This document shows positions 1 to 7,034 of a stretch of DNA of 64,000 nucleotides, one piece after another. The stretch is taken from assembly GCA_937916395.1 (NCBI GenBank), contig CALFTN010000089.1, positions 1 to 64,000 on the forward strand, in the 5' to 3' direction. The position numbers and the translations under genes were made by a program. Origin of the DNA: an uncultured Clostridia bacterium. Its GTDB lineage: Bacteria > Bacillota > Clostridia > Oscillospirales > Acutalibacteraceae. How positions within the stretch are numbered: position 1 is the stretch's first letter; each line of letters begins with the position of its first letter. The notes under the pieces are model-generated. The model was not told where the DNA came from and made no database searches. It saw only the letters and a program-made list of their open reading frames with translations.

Positions 1-303
1 GTCTATCCGTTTAGTCAGAAAAAGAAAAGTACAATCTTGTCGCTCTTTTATCATAGACCAACATTCATTTCGCCATTCGTCTGCTTCCTCAATAAGAAAA
101 TCGGTCGAAAAGCACATATAAACCGTTCCGCTTTTTATTTTATAGTTGCCATTTTTCAATTTCTCGGTAGGTTTATAAAAATCTTTTGTTTTAACGATTT
201 CACTTGTATCAATGCCGCGTTTGGCATCACCTTTATGAATATAGCAATGCAGACACCCATCACTGCATTTTTTACAACCTCGCCAAGGATTCCACATAGC
301 CAT
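1..303 (-). CDS. DUF5131 family (phage Gp37/Gp68-like) protein, 3' end outside window
   Basis: A 101-codon open frame enters from the window edge. It begins at the ATG at 303, preceded by GGAGC about ten bases upstream. The N-terminus reads MAMWNPWRGCKKCSDGCLHC, with a CxxC-x3-CxxC cysteine cluster and the WNPWRGC opening typical of the DUF5131 (Gp37/Gp68) family. That family is often annotated as radical-SAM-like, but its reaction is unknown. Further on, CFSTDFL and LFLTKR also fit the family. The protein is cut by the window, so no C-terminal domain can be judged. It reads in the same direction as the neighbouring cassette genes and has no obvious partner here. Confidence 0.75.
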   Translation of the reverse strand, partial: MAMWNPWRGCKKCSDGCLHCYIHKGDAKRGIDTSEIVKTKDFYKPTEKLKNGNYKIKSGTVYMCFSTDFLIEEADEWRNECWSMIKERQDCTFLFLTKRID

Positions 304-418
304 AATAAATACCGCTCCAAATCTTTATTTATCAAAGTAATTATATCACACCCTCACCAAACAAATCAACCTGAATCCATCTTCTCCTGCTTGTTCAAAA
401 GGAAGCCTAACAAAAAAA

Positions 419-441
419 CTGCCCTCACAAAGTGAGAGCAG
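419..441 (-). terminator. Intrinsic terminator behind the Xre gene
   Basis: A ten-base-pair stem with one G-T wobble (CTGCTCTCAC / GTGAGGGCAG on the minus strand) has a three-base loop and is followed on the minus strand by a run of seven T. It lies between the Xre stop and the DUF5131 start. Confidence 0.7.
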
Positions 442-473
442 CGGAAATATTCAGTTCAACAAATTGGAATTTA

Positions 474-836
474 TCATCTCAAAAAGACAAGTTGGATAAT
501 GATAAAAATCAACATTCCAATAATCCCACTCAATACTGCAAATTTCAATCTTAATCGCTTTCCATATTTTTCTCTGAAATACAAACGAAGATTCTGTTCG
601 GAAAGCTGCTCGAAATCCATATCTGTCTTTTTTTCACCGTAATAAAATTCATTTACAGAAATTCCCAAGGCTTTGCATAAAGAATCCAAAACAGTATAGT
701 CAGGCAAAGTTATTCCGTTTTCCCATCTACTAACAGATTTTGATGATACCCCTAAAATTTCACTCAGTTGTTCTTGTGTTAGATTTTTTTGCTTTCTGCA
801 TCCTGCAATGAATTTTCCAATTTTTTCTTGATTCAT
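474..836 (-). CDS. Xre-family regulator with C-terminal membrane anchor
   Basis: This 120-residue protein starts at the ATG at 836, chosen because AAGGAGA lies seven bases upstream; a longer frame to 887 lacks such a site. Residues 5-60 form a Cro/C1-type helix-turn-helix (LTQEQLSEILGVSSKSVSRW), followed by a charged linker. The last 25 residues are one hydrophobic segment (AVLSGIIGMLIFIIIQLVFL). HTH proteins with one C-terminal membrane helix are common in Firmicutes and may sense the envelope; no target is visible. The gene sits in an inverted-repeat-flanked cassette (457-470 and 918-937). Its promoter module appears to have been disrupted by the multi-hairpin element at 939-1150. Confidence 0.85.
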   Translation of the reverse strand: MNQEKIGKFIAGCRKQKNLTQEQLSEILGVSSKSVSRWENGITLPDYTVLDSLCKALGISVNEFYYGEKKTDMDFEQLSEQNLRLYFREKYGKRLRLKFAVLSGIIGMLIFIIIQLVFLR

Positions 837-938
837 AATCAGTCTCCTTTCTTGATTTCCAAGAACCAGTATAACAGAGATTCTCACATATTAACAGGAC
901 ATAACCTGAGAATCGTTAAATTCTTATTTGTCGAGTTG

Positions 939-1150
939 ATTATAATGATTGTAATTTATCGAAACGCAGTTGCGTTTCGATAAAGCCGATATTATCGGCT
1001 TTTAGCAAAATTGAATTAAAAAATACAATTTTGCATTACAGTCATTGAAAGGATTATAGTCGAATTTTCAAAGAAAATTCGATACCAAATATATAATTTG
1101 GTATCGAAACAGTGTATTTTACACTGTTTCGACTAACTATAATCATTATA
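939..1150. mobile_element. Multi-hairpin (double cloverleaf) MITE-like insertion
   Basis: About 200 bp of non-coding DNA made almost only of inverted repeats. The outer ends TTATAATGATT (near 941) and AATCATTATAA (near 1141) are complementary. Inside are two arms, each a stem carrying three hairpins. In arm one the stem TGATTGTAAT/ATTACAGTCA encloses a 14 bp hairpin at about 956-985, a 10 bp hairpin at about 982-1003 and a 9 bp hairpin at about 1005-1034. In arm two the stem GATTATAGT/ACTATAATC encloses hairpins of 9, 9 and 12 bp. The flanking sequence matches 39311-39330, which lacks the insert, so ATTATA looks like a target duplication. No coding capacity is seen. Confidence 0.75.
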
Positions 1151-1173
1151 ACACAAAACATCGAGAGTAACAA
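1145..1173 (-). promoter_or_regulatory. Conserved cassette promoter, copy 1
   Basis: On the minus strand TTGTTA and TATAAT are separated by 17 bp. The same module precedes three other minus-strand cassette genes (4627-4655, 39318-39346, 40148-40176). Here the multi-hairpin element lies directly downstream of the -10 box, and a second TATAAT from the target duplication lies at 939-944. Confidence 0.6.
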
Positions 1174-1282
1174 TAAAATTTGTTTTAATTTCGATTCGGT
1201 TTCGTCTTAATTTATTTTCTTTTCGGTTGGATTTTTTCGTGTTCAGGGTGTAAAAATTTTTGTACGCATGAAACAAAGAAAA

Positions 1283-1304
1283 GGAGCAGAAAAAAATCTG
1301 CTCC
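1283..1304 (-). terminator. Cassette terminator, GGAGCAG type, copy 1
   Basis: GGAGCAGA and TCTGCTCC form an eight-base-pair stem, followed on the minus strand by a T-rich tract. A near-identical terminator occurs at 39449-39468 within the same repeated inter-cassette sequence. It would end transcripts arriving from the gene at 1450-2004. Confidence 0.7.
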
Positions 1305-1449
1305 TGAAATTTTGTATTATTGTTTCATAAACAACTCGACAAATTGGAATCTGTCAGCTAAAAAATAAGTTGAATAATGATACTATTTTTTTGCTCTAAA
1401 GATTTTGCATTAAACTGAGCGGATATTCTAAAAAACATTAATTCAATCA

Positions 1450-2004
1450 TTATAACAAATGAAACCTATTTTCACCAATAAACGGAGTTACACAAGTTTT
1501 TGTCTGACAAAATGGAATAATTTTTTCTATTACATTTTGATAATCATCTTCAACTATAATAACTTTTATCATATTTCCTTTCAGTTTTTTCCTACACTTA
1601 TTTTTGAATTCTTGTTCCTTTGTTGAAAAATACAAATCATAAATATTGCCATCGCCTCTTGCTTTACCTGAATACGAAAGACCATAATCCTTAACATCCA
1701 TCCAAGCGAATTCTTTTTTATAGGCAAGAAACGTAACGGTAATACCGTTTGAATCAACGATAGTCTTTTTAAAAATATTAAATACAAGATAAAAGGACAT
1801 TACACCTACAACAGTAGTCCAAATACATGCAAAAACCAACCCAAAAACATCAAGCCACATATAGTTTTCTTCAAATGGCATGAGCCCTAATATTAACTGG
1901 ATGCCACTTATAAACATACCAAGAGGAATAATTAATAAAAAAACTTTTAATTTATTACAATCGAATATAATTCTATCATTCATAATTTTAAAACGACTTT
2001 CCAT
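1450..2004 (-). CDS. Two-helix membrane protein of unknown function
   Basis: This 184-residue protein starts at the ATG at 2004, preceded by GAGGTGAT; the longer frame to 2052 has no ribosome-binding site. Residues about 20-45 (VFLLIIPLGMFISGIQLILG) and 55-85 (VFGLVFACIWTTVVGVMSFY) are membrane helices joined by a short loop. The rest looks like a cytoplasmic alpha/beta domain (IVDSNGITVTFLAYKKEFAW). This layout, two helices then a small soluble domain, resembles bacterial PH-like membrane proteins, but that is only a suggestion. An inverted-repeat motif (1333-1350) lies past its 3' end as in other cassettes, but no partner motif is seen upstream. Confidence 0.7.
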   Translation of the reverse strand: MESRFKIMNDRIIFDCNKLKVFLLIIPLGMFISGIQLILGLMPFEENYMWLDVFGLVFACIWTTVVGVMSFYLVFNIFKKTIVDSNGITVTFLAYKKEFAWMDVKDYGLSYSGKARGDGNIYDLYFSTKEQEFKNKCRKKLKGNMIKVIIVEDDYQNVIEKIIPFCQTKTCVTPFIGENRFHLL

Positions 2005-2079
2005 ACTATCACCTCTATGAACTATTATAGTATAACAATATATATAATACAAGTATCACACCCCTAATTTTTACTCAAC

Positions 2080-2275
2080 CGATTTACAGGCAGGAATAAG
2101 AAAAGTCTTTGCTAAAGCGACTTTTCGGCTGACATCAGGCGGCGGTGCCACCTGTTTCAAGGGAATTGACGATTTCAGATGGTTCGTAACCTTAAAACAC
2201 CCTTTCCTTTACTGAAATGAAAAAATAGGCTTTAATGCAAGAAAATCAAGATTTGTTTGGGTCTTTGCTGGATGA
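2080..2275. repeat. 200 bp intergenic repeat R, copy 1 (oriT-like hairpin)
   Basis: This stretch is about 85-90 percent identical by eye to 31931-32138, in the same orientation. Its core is an imperfect hairpin at 2136-2154 (CAGGcGGC / GCCaCCTG) followed by TGTTTCAAGG. The segment before the mobilization genes (58692-58710) has the same arrangement. No gene is encoded. Confidence 0.7.
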
Positions 2276-2303
2276 TGTTAGAATATTTGTTGAAATATTA
2301 TGA

Positions 2304-2471
2304 ACATATGGTATAATAGGTGTAACAATTTACTCATCTTATAAAGCTGTTAAAACTCATAATCAGCAATCAGCTCAGATAAGACAAAGTCAGTCAAATT
2401 ACGAAAGTAATGCCACTGTTCAAACTGGTAAAATAAGTGGTAGAAGTTATGCAGCACCAAAAAACTCTTAA
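2304..2471 (+). pseudogene. Remnant C-terminus of a small membrane protein
   Basis: An open frame without a start codon runs from just after repeat R to a stop at 2471. It encodes a hydrophobic beginning (YGIIGVTIYSSYKAV) and a polar Q/S/N-rich tail (HNQQSAQIRQSQSNYES). A TGA lies in frame at 2301. This looks like the surviving end of a gene whose 5' part was replaced when repeat R or its flank arrived. It is 12 bp from the next gene. Confidence 0.4.
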
Positions 2472-2483
2472 AGGGACATTAAA

Positions 2484-3203
2484 ATGAGCGATATTACAAG
2501 GACAGAAAAAATTAAAATTATTAAAACTTCTTTCGAAAAATTCAACAAAGATAATGATTTTTATTTTCTTAAACCAACCTTAATAATAAAAGATAATTAT
2601 GATATTGCTCATTATTTGATAATAGCACCCAGATTTAATCGTACTGTTTGCGATATAGTTGCCCAACCTTTATATATTCCTGAATCAACTTTATCTTTAA
2701 ATATAAGCACTAGACTTCAACAATTAGGAGAAACACATTGTTTTCCTTGGGGCAGATGTACCAATTCCGTTATTGAATACTCAAAGGACATTGAAGAAAT
2801 TCTGCAAATTTTTTCTGAATACGGATTACAGTGGTTGTCTTATTTCGATTCACCACAACACATCATTGATTCCGCAAATAATTGGAATTTATCAAAATAT
2901 CAATTCCCATGGATACAAGAAAAAAGAAATGAAGTAATAGCAATTTCGAGTTTATATTTGGGCGATATTGAAAAAGGTATTTTCATTTTAAAAAAATTGC
3001 AAGATGATGTTTCTGATAGTATTTCCTTTAGTCAAAGAATTGAAAAATGGTTAAGATTAGCACAAAATGAAAGTGAGCGATTACCAGAGATCTTTGATGA
3101 AATTGTTTTAACAACTCGAAAAAACTTAAAACTTAAAGATGAAAAATGTGAATTGTTAAATAAAAGGCAAGAGGAACAAATCAACTCAATTATTCTTCCA
3201 TAG
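2484..3203 (+). CDS. Hypothetical soluble protein (DUF4304-like architecture possible)
   Basis: This 239-residue protein starts at the ATG at 2484 behind AAAGGGAC. It has no signal peptide or membrane helix. The first part (FEKFNKDNDFYFLKPTLIIK, then HYLIIAPRFNRTVCDIVAQP) looks like an alpha/beta domain. The second half is helical with a charged, coiled-coil-like end (residues about 205-235, rich in K and E). The opening resembles DUF4304-type proteins that often sit in conflict or immunity loci, but no diagnostic residue was recognised. A small membrane protein follows. Confidence 0.55.
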   Translation: MSDITRTEKIKIIKTSFEKFNKDNDFYFLKPTLIIKDNYDIAHYLIIAPRFNRTVCDIVAQPLYIPESTLSLNISTRLQQLGETHCFPWGRCTNSVIEYSKDIEEILQIFSEYGLQWLSYFDSPQHIIDSANNWNLSKYQFPWIQEKRNEVIAISSLYLGDIEKGIFILKKLQDDVSDSISFSQRIEKWLRLAQNESERLPEIFDEIVLTTRKNLKLKDEKCELLNKRQEEQINSIILP

Positions 3204-3235
3204 TTAAGATTAAATAAGAGGTTAAATATTGTCAT

Positions 3236-3517
3236 CTGTTATCTCAAAAAAATTTTAAAAACAAATTCAAAGCAGAAAAGACAAAAACTTACAAGTTAAA
3301 AAGACTTTCTACTATTTTAGCTTGTGTTGGTTTTGCAATTGTTGCTCTGACTTATGTTATTGCTCTTAAAAGCAACTTCACTGATATGAATATTTTTATA
3401 GGCCTCTTCTTCGGCGTTCCGTTCGCCATTGTCGGAGCTGTATTAGATGTAATCAGCGACTTGAAGTTTAATAAAGAGTACAAAGAATATAAGCAGTATC
3501 AAGCAAGTATTAAATAG
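3236..3517 (+). CDS. Small two-helix membrane protein, start uncertain
   Basis: A frame open from 3218 to the stop at 3517 encodes a basic N-terminus (NFKNKFKAEK), two hydrophobic segments (TILACVGFAIVALTYVIAL and IFIGLFFGVPFAIVGAVL) and a charged tail (EYKEYKQYQ). No ATG, GTG or TTG is in frame near the site AAGAGGT at 3216-3222. The first usable codon is CTG at 3236. A TTG at 3229 with good spacing is in another frame and would join this one only after a one-base shift in the run of seven A at 3246-3252. The gene is therefore non-standard in its start, frameshifted, or uses slippage. Confidence 0.55.
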   Translation: MLSQKNFKNKFKAEKTKTYKLKRLSTILACVGFAIVALTYVIALKSNFTDMNIFIGLFFGVPFAIVGAVLDVISDLKFNKEYKEYKQYQASIK

Positions 3518-3600
3518 CTTAAAGATTTATTTCTTTCGATAAATCTAAAATAGAGTGATAAAAGGTGTAAAATTTTTATACGCTTAAAACAAAGAAAAGC

Positions 3601-3633
3601 AGGTGACTTGAATCAGAGATTCGAGCCACCTGT
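3601..3633 (-). terminator. Intrinsic terminator in junction block A, copy 1
   Basis: CAGGTG-CT-GAATC pairs with GATTC-AG-CACCTG (about 15 bp with two mismatches) around a three-base loop, followed by a T-rich tract on the minus strand. The same hairpin recurs at 37961-37993. Confidence 0.6.
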
Positions 3634-3735
3634 TTGAATTTATTTTAAGACATTTTCCAGAGCTGCTTGAGCATCTTTTCCAATTGGTTTTTGAACAAGG
3701 TTTTTAGCACGAAATTCGCCCTGGAAAATAGAAAT
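3601..3735. repeat. Junction block A, copy 1
   Basis: About 135 bp recur at 37961-38100 in the same orientation. The block holds the terminator and, on the minus strand, the last codons of a gene (…KPIGKDAQAALENVLK, stop at 3641-3643). In the second copy this tail is degraded by substitutions that introduce an early stop. The block lies to the left of a tRNA-Pro fragment in both places. Confidence 0.65.
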
Positions 3736-3744
3736 AAAAAATAT
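3641..3744 (-). pseudogene. Truncated gene 3' end
   Basis: The minus strand reads QGEFRAKNLVQKPIGK then DAQAALENVLK and a stop, directly before a terminator. Going upstream the frame runs into the multi-hairpin repeat, so only a C-terminal remnant remains. The family was not recognised. Confidence 0.4.
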
Positions 3745-3751
3745 GAGGGGA

Positions 3752-3926
3752 GTGGTGATGTTTTTTGCTATGCTCAAAGTGATGTTGTGCTAAAGCACAG
3801 TGATGTTTTACACCTCTGGTATAAAGTGAAGTTAAGTTTGCTATTTACTGCACCGATAGGTGCAACTTCACTGTGAAACAACTTCACTACAAAGTAACTT
3901 CACTTGCCGTAAGGCAAACTTAGTTG
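3752..3926. mobile_element. GTGATGTT/AACTTCAC multi-hairpin repeat element
   Basis: About 175 bp in which three GTGATGTT motifs (near 3755, 3779 and 3800) precede a GTGAAGTT (near 3826). Their complements AACTTCAC follow several times (near 3864, 3880 and 3896). Small hairpins separate the units, such as GTGCtaaaGCAC, TGCACCgatAGGTGCA and GCCgtaaGGC. Palindromic arrays of this style occur as dispersed repeats in gut Clostridia (recollection, not searched). The element is present in this junction but absent from the otherwise matching junction at 38.1-38.2 kb. Confidence 0.6.
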
Positions 3927-3973
3927 GACCAAACAAAAAAGACTTGCCATAGCAAGTCTTTTTTGTTTGGTCC
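3926..3973. terminator. Perfect 22 bp palindrome overlapping the tRNA 3' end
   Basis: GGACCAAACAAAAAAGACTT plus GC (3926-3947) is perfectly complementary to 3952-3973 around the loop CATA. The inner part has the A-stem-T form of a bidirectional terminator. The outer right arm includes the terminal bases of the tRNA-Pro fragment. Confidence 0.65.
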
Positions 3974-4012
3974 GAGTGACGAGACTTGAACTCACGACCT
4001 CTTGACCCCCAG
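3968..4012 (-). other. tRNA-Pro(GGG) 3' fragment, candidate attachment site, copy 1
   Basis: The minus strand reads from the anticodon loop CTGGGGG (anticodon GGG) through the stem half TCAAG, variable loop AGGTC, T-arm GTGAGTTCAAGTCTCGT and acceptor CACTCGG, to A-CCA. The 5' half of the tRNA is absent; unrelated DNA begins immediately before the anticodon loop. Tyrosine recombinases often use this half of a tRNA gene as attB, so the fragment marks an island boundary. An identical copy lies at 38210-38254. Confidence 0.75.
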
Positions 4013-4150
4013 AGGCGATATATAGATACTAAACAGTACCAAATACTACATATAGTGGTTTTCATTCCATTAAAAAGTCCATTTAAGCGTGTTTAATACA
4101 TATATTCCATACAGTTTATTTCCAGAAGTGGCGTGGCATGTGGTCGTGAA
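4013..4150. repeat. Junction block B, copy 1
   Basis: About 138 bp directly next to the tRNA-Pro fragment recur at 38255-38393 with only a few substitutions. The sequence is AT-rich and contains short direct and inverted motifs (TAGATACTAAACAGTAC, CATATAGTGG) like the arm-binding region of an attachment site. No gene is evident. Confidence 0.65.
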
Positions 4151-4203
4151 AAAAGTTTAGATAAACCCGCTAAATTGAAATTTGGCGAACATTCAACTGA
4201 AAT

Positions 4204-4599
4204 TTATTTCTCATTTAAGAAATTTGTTAATTCATTAATCATATCCTCAATTGATTTTACTCTATCTTTAATTCCTGACTGCATTTTTGGTTTTTTTGTG
4301 GAAATAAGCTCATTTTCTATTTTTACCCGCTCTGATTTGATTGTAATATTATCATAGAGCTTAAATATAAGTGTAATATTATCATTTTTAACCATTTCTT
4401 CAGTAAAGCCTAAATATCCATTACCTTTTGATATTTCATATAGATGAGTAGCACATCTTACTAAAACAAAAACTGATTCTCCTACATAAAGTAATTCTTC
4501 TTTGTTATCTATTTTTGCATATATTTCATAGACACCAGCACCAACAGCATTCACAAGTCTATCTTCAAAAAAATGCACTTTAATATTCATTTTCCTCAT
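4204..4599 (-). CDS. GIY-YIG nuclease-domain protein
   Basis: A protein of 131 residues, or 128 if the ATG at 4590 is used; that ATG has AGGA nearby and neither site is ideal. The GIY-YIG motif is recognisable as GVYEIYAKI followed by LLYVGES. The Arg of the following helix (VRCATHLYEI) and a Glu near the end (ENELI) fit the family. GIY-YIG proteins cut DNA in repair, homing or restriction; this small single-domain version has no recognisable DNA-binding partner. It lies in a cassette with terminal inverted repeats (4164-4184 and 4605-4625) and its own promoter. Confidence 0.65.
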   Translation of the reverse strand: MRKMNIKVHFFEDRLVNAVGAGVYEIYAKIDNKEELLYVGESVFVLVRCATHLYEISKGNGYLGFTEEMVKNDNITLIFKLYDNITIKSERVKIENELISTKKPKMQSGIKDRVKSIEDMINELTNFLNEK

Positions 4600-4626
4600 C
4601 TCGCTAAATTCTTATTTGTCGATGTG

Positions 4627-4655
4627 ATTATACCATAAAATACAAGTTGCTACAA
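4627..4655 (-). promoter_or_regulatory. Conserved cassette promoter, copy 2
   Basis: TTGTAG, 17 bp, TATAAT on the minus strand, about 30 bp before the GIY-YIG start. About 115 bp here (4605-4722) match the region upstream of the pentapeptide gene (40125-40240). Confidence 0.75.
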
Positions 4656-4762
4656 TAAAAATATATCAATTCAAGTGCTTTAAGGTGAACAAAATTTACA
4701 CCACATTAACCAAATATAGAGGGAAGTATTGAAACTCAAAAACAAATGTTCGAACGTTAAAG

Positions 4763-4804
4763 ACAGGTTCATCCCAATTTTGTATATGTTTGGGAAGAAC
4801 CTGT
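4763..4804. terminator. Terminator at the end of the transfer-like operon
   Basis: ACAGGTTCaTCCCAA pairs with TTGGGAaGAACCTGT (14 of 15 bp) around a 12-base loop. It is followed by TTTTTAT on the plus side and by CTTTAA on the minus side. It closes the minus-strand operon that starts near 12.3 kb. Confidence 0.65.
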
Positions 4805-4816
4805 TTTTATAGACGT

Positions 4817-5518
4817 CTAGTTGTTTTTCAACTCCTCTATGTTTTTTAAGTTAATCACAGTATTTCTTATATGATGGTAATATTTATATGTTAAGTATTG
4901 TATCCTCCCTTCTATTTCGATAAATTGTTTTTCATACAATTTGTTTAACATTATTTGGTCTTTTTCGGGAATTTTATGTTCTTCTATTTTTTCTTCCTCT
5001 ATAAGAGTTTGTAATTCTAGTAAGTAATTCATTTCATCTTCGCTTATATCCAGATTTTTAAATTCGCTTAAATACATGCAAAATGCTAGGGTGATGCCAT
5101 CAACTCCTTTTCCTTTTTCAAAACGGCTAATTGCTCTGATAAATAGTGCGTAATGTTGTGAGAATTGTTTAATCATATTGGTTATGGTTTTTAAATCAAA
5201 ATCAGGATGGATAGTAGTTTGATATGATATATAATTTGAGTTTTCGTATCTTTTTACTGTCCAATGCCCATACTCTGTTTTGCAATTTAATGAATTAACT
5301 AGGAAATGAGCAGCAATGTTATTATTGGATATAGAGAAGAGTTCGGAACAAAATGTAAATGAAAAGAAATCACCTCCTTTTTCTTCTTTTAGAATTACAA
5401 TATCTTTTTTTAGTTCCATATAATCATTCCATATTGCGAATGTTCCATTATCCTTTGTTAGCAATTTTGATTTATAGTCTAGAGTTTTAATGTGTTTAAT
5501 AAAATCTAAAAGTTCCAT
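4817..5518 (-). CDS. Hypothetical protein, last gene of the transfer-like operon
   Basis: This 233-residue protein starts with ATG at 5518 behind AAGGAGG. It has no signal peptide or membrane helix. The N-terminal half is mixed alpha/beta (MELLDFIKHIKTLDY, FFSFTFCSELFSISNN). The C-terminal half is helical and acidic. The family is not recognised. It lies 18 bp after the preceding gene and shares that gene's orientation, so it is probably co-transcribed with the T4CP/ClpP/CHAP genes. Confidence 0.55.
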   Translation of the reverse strand: MELLDFIKHIKTLDYKSKLLTKDNGTFAIWNDYMELKKDIVILKEEKGGDFFSFTFCSELFSISNNNIAAHFLVNSLNCKTEYGHWTVKRYENSNYISYQTTIHPDFDLKTITNMIKQFSQHYALFIRAISRFEKGKGVDGITLAFCMYLSEFKNLDISEDEMNYLLELQTLIEEEKIEEHKIPEKDQIMLNKLYEKQFIEIEGRIQYLTYKYYHHIRNTVINLKNIEELKNN

Positions 5519-5536
5519 AACATATCCTCCTTATTG

Positions 5537-6439
5537 TTAAGCAACCCAGTTTTTTCTGAATGATGTAAAAATGCCTTTCTTTTGAGGCTTATATTCATAA
5601 AGGCAATCTTTTGGGTTGTTATAAATTTCTGTGTCGTGAGTGAAAAGAATATTCAGTTTTAATTTTTGATTTGCAATTAATTCTATTACCTGATGCATGT
5701 GTTCTTCAGATTCACATATTAATACAAGTGAAGGATTAGTTATTTCAATATTTGTTTTTCTCTTGTTGTTTAAAACTTTATTAATTCTGTGTAATTTATC
5801 TAAAGCATGTGTTTTCCAATCATCTTCTTGACGTATAGTTTCTACAATGATGGTTTGGTCGTTCTCAAATAATAAACTTTGTGGTCTGAAAATTATGTTT
5901 GAACGTTTTTCTTCGTTAGTATCAGGGACGAATATTGTTTGACAAGTTTTTACTTTATTAAAATCTGATGATGTGAATATTGCGAATTGATTAGCACTAA
6001 GGATTTTTTTTATACCAATTGTATCTAAACTTGCTAAATAATTAGTTAATATTACGGTTTCACCTATACTGTTGAGAAAACCACGACCTCTGTTTCCGAG
6101 TATATAGAATTTTGAGGCACTTTTTCCATTAGGCGATGAAAATTCTCCTTTTTGGACAAAGTTAGATTGACTTAAAAACTTCAGTTGAATTTGCAAATCT
6201 TTTTGTTCGAAGTTTTCAAGACCAATATTGCGCAAGGCTTGTTCTAAAAGTTTGCTTGTAAGAATTAAATACTTGTTAAGACACAAAAGAATAGCTTTGT
6301 CTAGATCATTTAAAAAGTGTCCGCGAGGACAGTCGACTGTATAACGAGTGACTTTTTCATTTTTGTAAGTAGCAAATGGAGAAGTTTTGATTTCTTGTGA
6401 ATTATTAAAATTTTTGTTTATAGTAGTAATTGTTTTCAT
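5537..6439 (-). CDS. Winged-helix protein, replication-relaxation-like
   Basis: This 300-residue protein starts with ATG at 6439 behind AGGAGG. Residues about 40-135 look like a winged helix: FLNDLDKAILLCLNKYLILT, then a second helix pair and the turn SASKFYILGNRGRGFL. Residues about 170-280 form an alpha/beta domain with FRPQSLLFENDQTIIVETIR, LDKLHRINKVL and PSLVLICESEEHMHQVIELI. This layout matches the replication-relaxation family found beside relaxases and coupling proteins of mobilizable elements. The assignment is by general resemblance; no catalytic residue can be named. Confidence 0.5.
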   Translation of the reverse strand: MKTITTINKNFNNSQEIKTSPFATYKNEKVTRYTVDCPRGHFLNDLDKAILLCLNKYLILTSKLLEQALRNIGLENFEQKDLQIQLKFLSQSNFVQKGEFSSPNGKSASKFYILGNRGRGFLNSIGETVILTNYLASLDTIGIKKILSANQFAIFTSSDFNKVKTCQTIFVPDTNEEKRSNIIFRPQSLLFENDQTIIVETIRQEDDWKTHALDKLHRINKVLNNKRKTNIEITNPSLVLICESEEHMHQVIELIANQKLKLNILFTHDTEIYNNPKDCLYEYKPQKKGIFTSFRKNWVA

Positions 6440-6465
6440 TATGTATTCCTCCTGTAATTCTAATT

Positions 6466-7023
6466 TTAAGAATTTTGTTTTAATTTATTTATTATTTCTG
6501 ATGCATTGGTTTTCATTGAACGTTTGGTGAATTGATTAGGAACAGCGGTTATATCAAAGTTGCTTAAAGTTCCGTATAAAGTAGCTATTCGTTTAACAAA
6601 TATCCGTTTGGCAGAACGGGATATGCCGTTATTATTAAGTGAAATTATGGCACGACATAACATATAGTCCTGAGTGATAATAAGAATATTTTTTTCACAT
6701 CGATTTGTTGCGCAATAGCCTAAAAAATAGTCATCGGGACGAATGTTTTGATTTTCATCGTGTTCAATAATCAGTAAACCTTCATATTCGTAATACTTGA
6801 TGTTTTCCAATGTTTTTCTGGCAAGTTCGCCTTTGGTGTCATCGCGTAGAGATAATTTGTTGAGTTCTGAGATAACACAAGAACCAATTGTTATATATTT
6901 GTTGTTTTCTAAAAGCAAAGAGCGAGTTTGCTCCATAAAGGTAACAAACTCGCTTGACATTAATGAGCATGTATCAATAAGTATAATATCTCTTGTAAGT
7001 ATTAACGTTTCATTATTTATCAT
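6466..7023 (-). CDS. PIN-domain ribonuclease-like protein
   Basis: This 185-residue protein starts at the ATG at 7023 behind GAGG; a longer frame to 7071 overlaps the previous gene without a better site. The PIN acidic residues are visible: DTCSLM near residue 16, a Glu in CVISELNKL near 51, and Asp residues in RPDDYFLGYCA and IITQDYMLC. PIN proteins are metal-dependent RNases, usually VapC-type toxins or RNA-processing enzymes. No VapB-like antitoxin is adjacent, so a role as a free toxin is doubtful. It is embedded in the transfer-like operon. Confidence 0.7.
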   Translation of the reverse strand: MINNETLILTRDIILIDTCSLMSSEFVTFMEQTRSLLLENNKYITIGSCVISELNKLSLRDDTKGELARKTLENIKYYEYEGLLIIEHDENQNIRPDDYFLGYCATNRCEKNILIITQDYMLCRAIISLNNNGISRSAKRIFVKRIATLYGTLSNFDITAVPNQFTKRSMKTNASEIINKLKQNS

Positions 7024-7034
7024 TTGAAAAAACC

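Noticed and set aside
37..435. Plus-strand frame of 132 codons
   Set aside because: It lies opposite the DUF5131 gene, whose minus-strand product has a clear family pattern and ribosome-binding site.
939..1150. Integron attC site
   Set aside because: Folded repeats between single-gene cassettes suggested attC, but the GTTRRRY/RYYYAAC core pairs were not found, and the empty-site comparison fits an insertion element better.
3968..4012. Complete tRNA gene
   Set aside because: Only the part from the anticodon loop to CCA is present; no matching 5' half (acceptor, D-arm) follows on the minus strand.
3868..4065. Minus-strand frame across the tRNA-Pro fragment
   Set aside because: It is an accidental translation of the tRNA 3' half and the attachment-site repeat.
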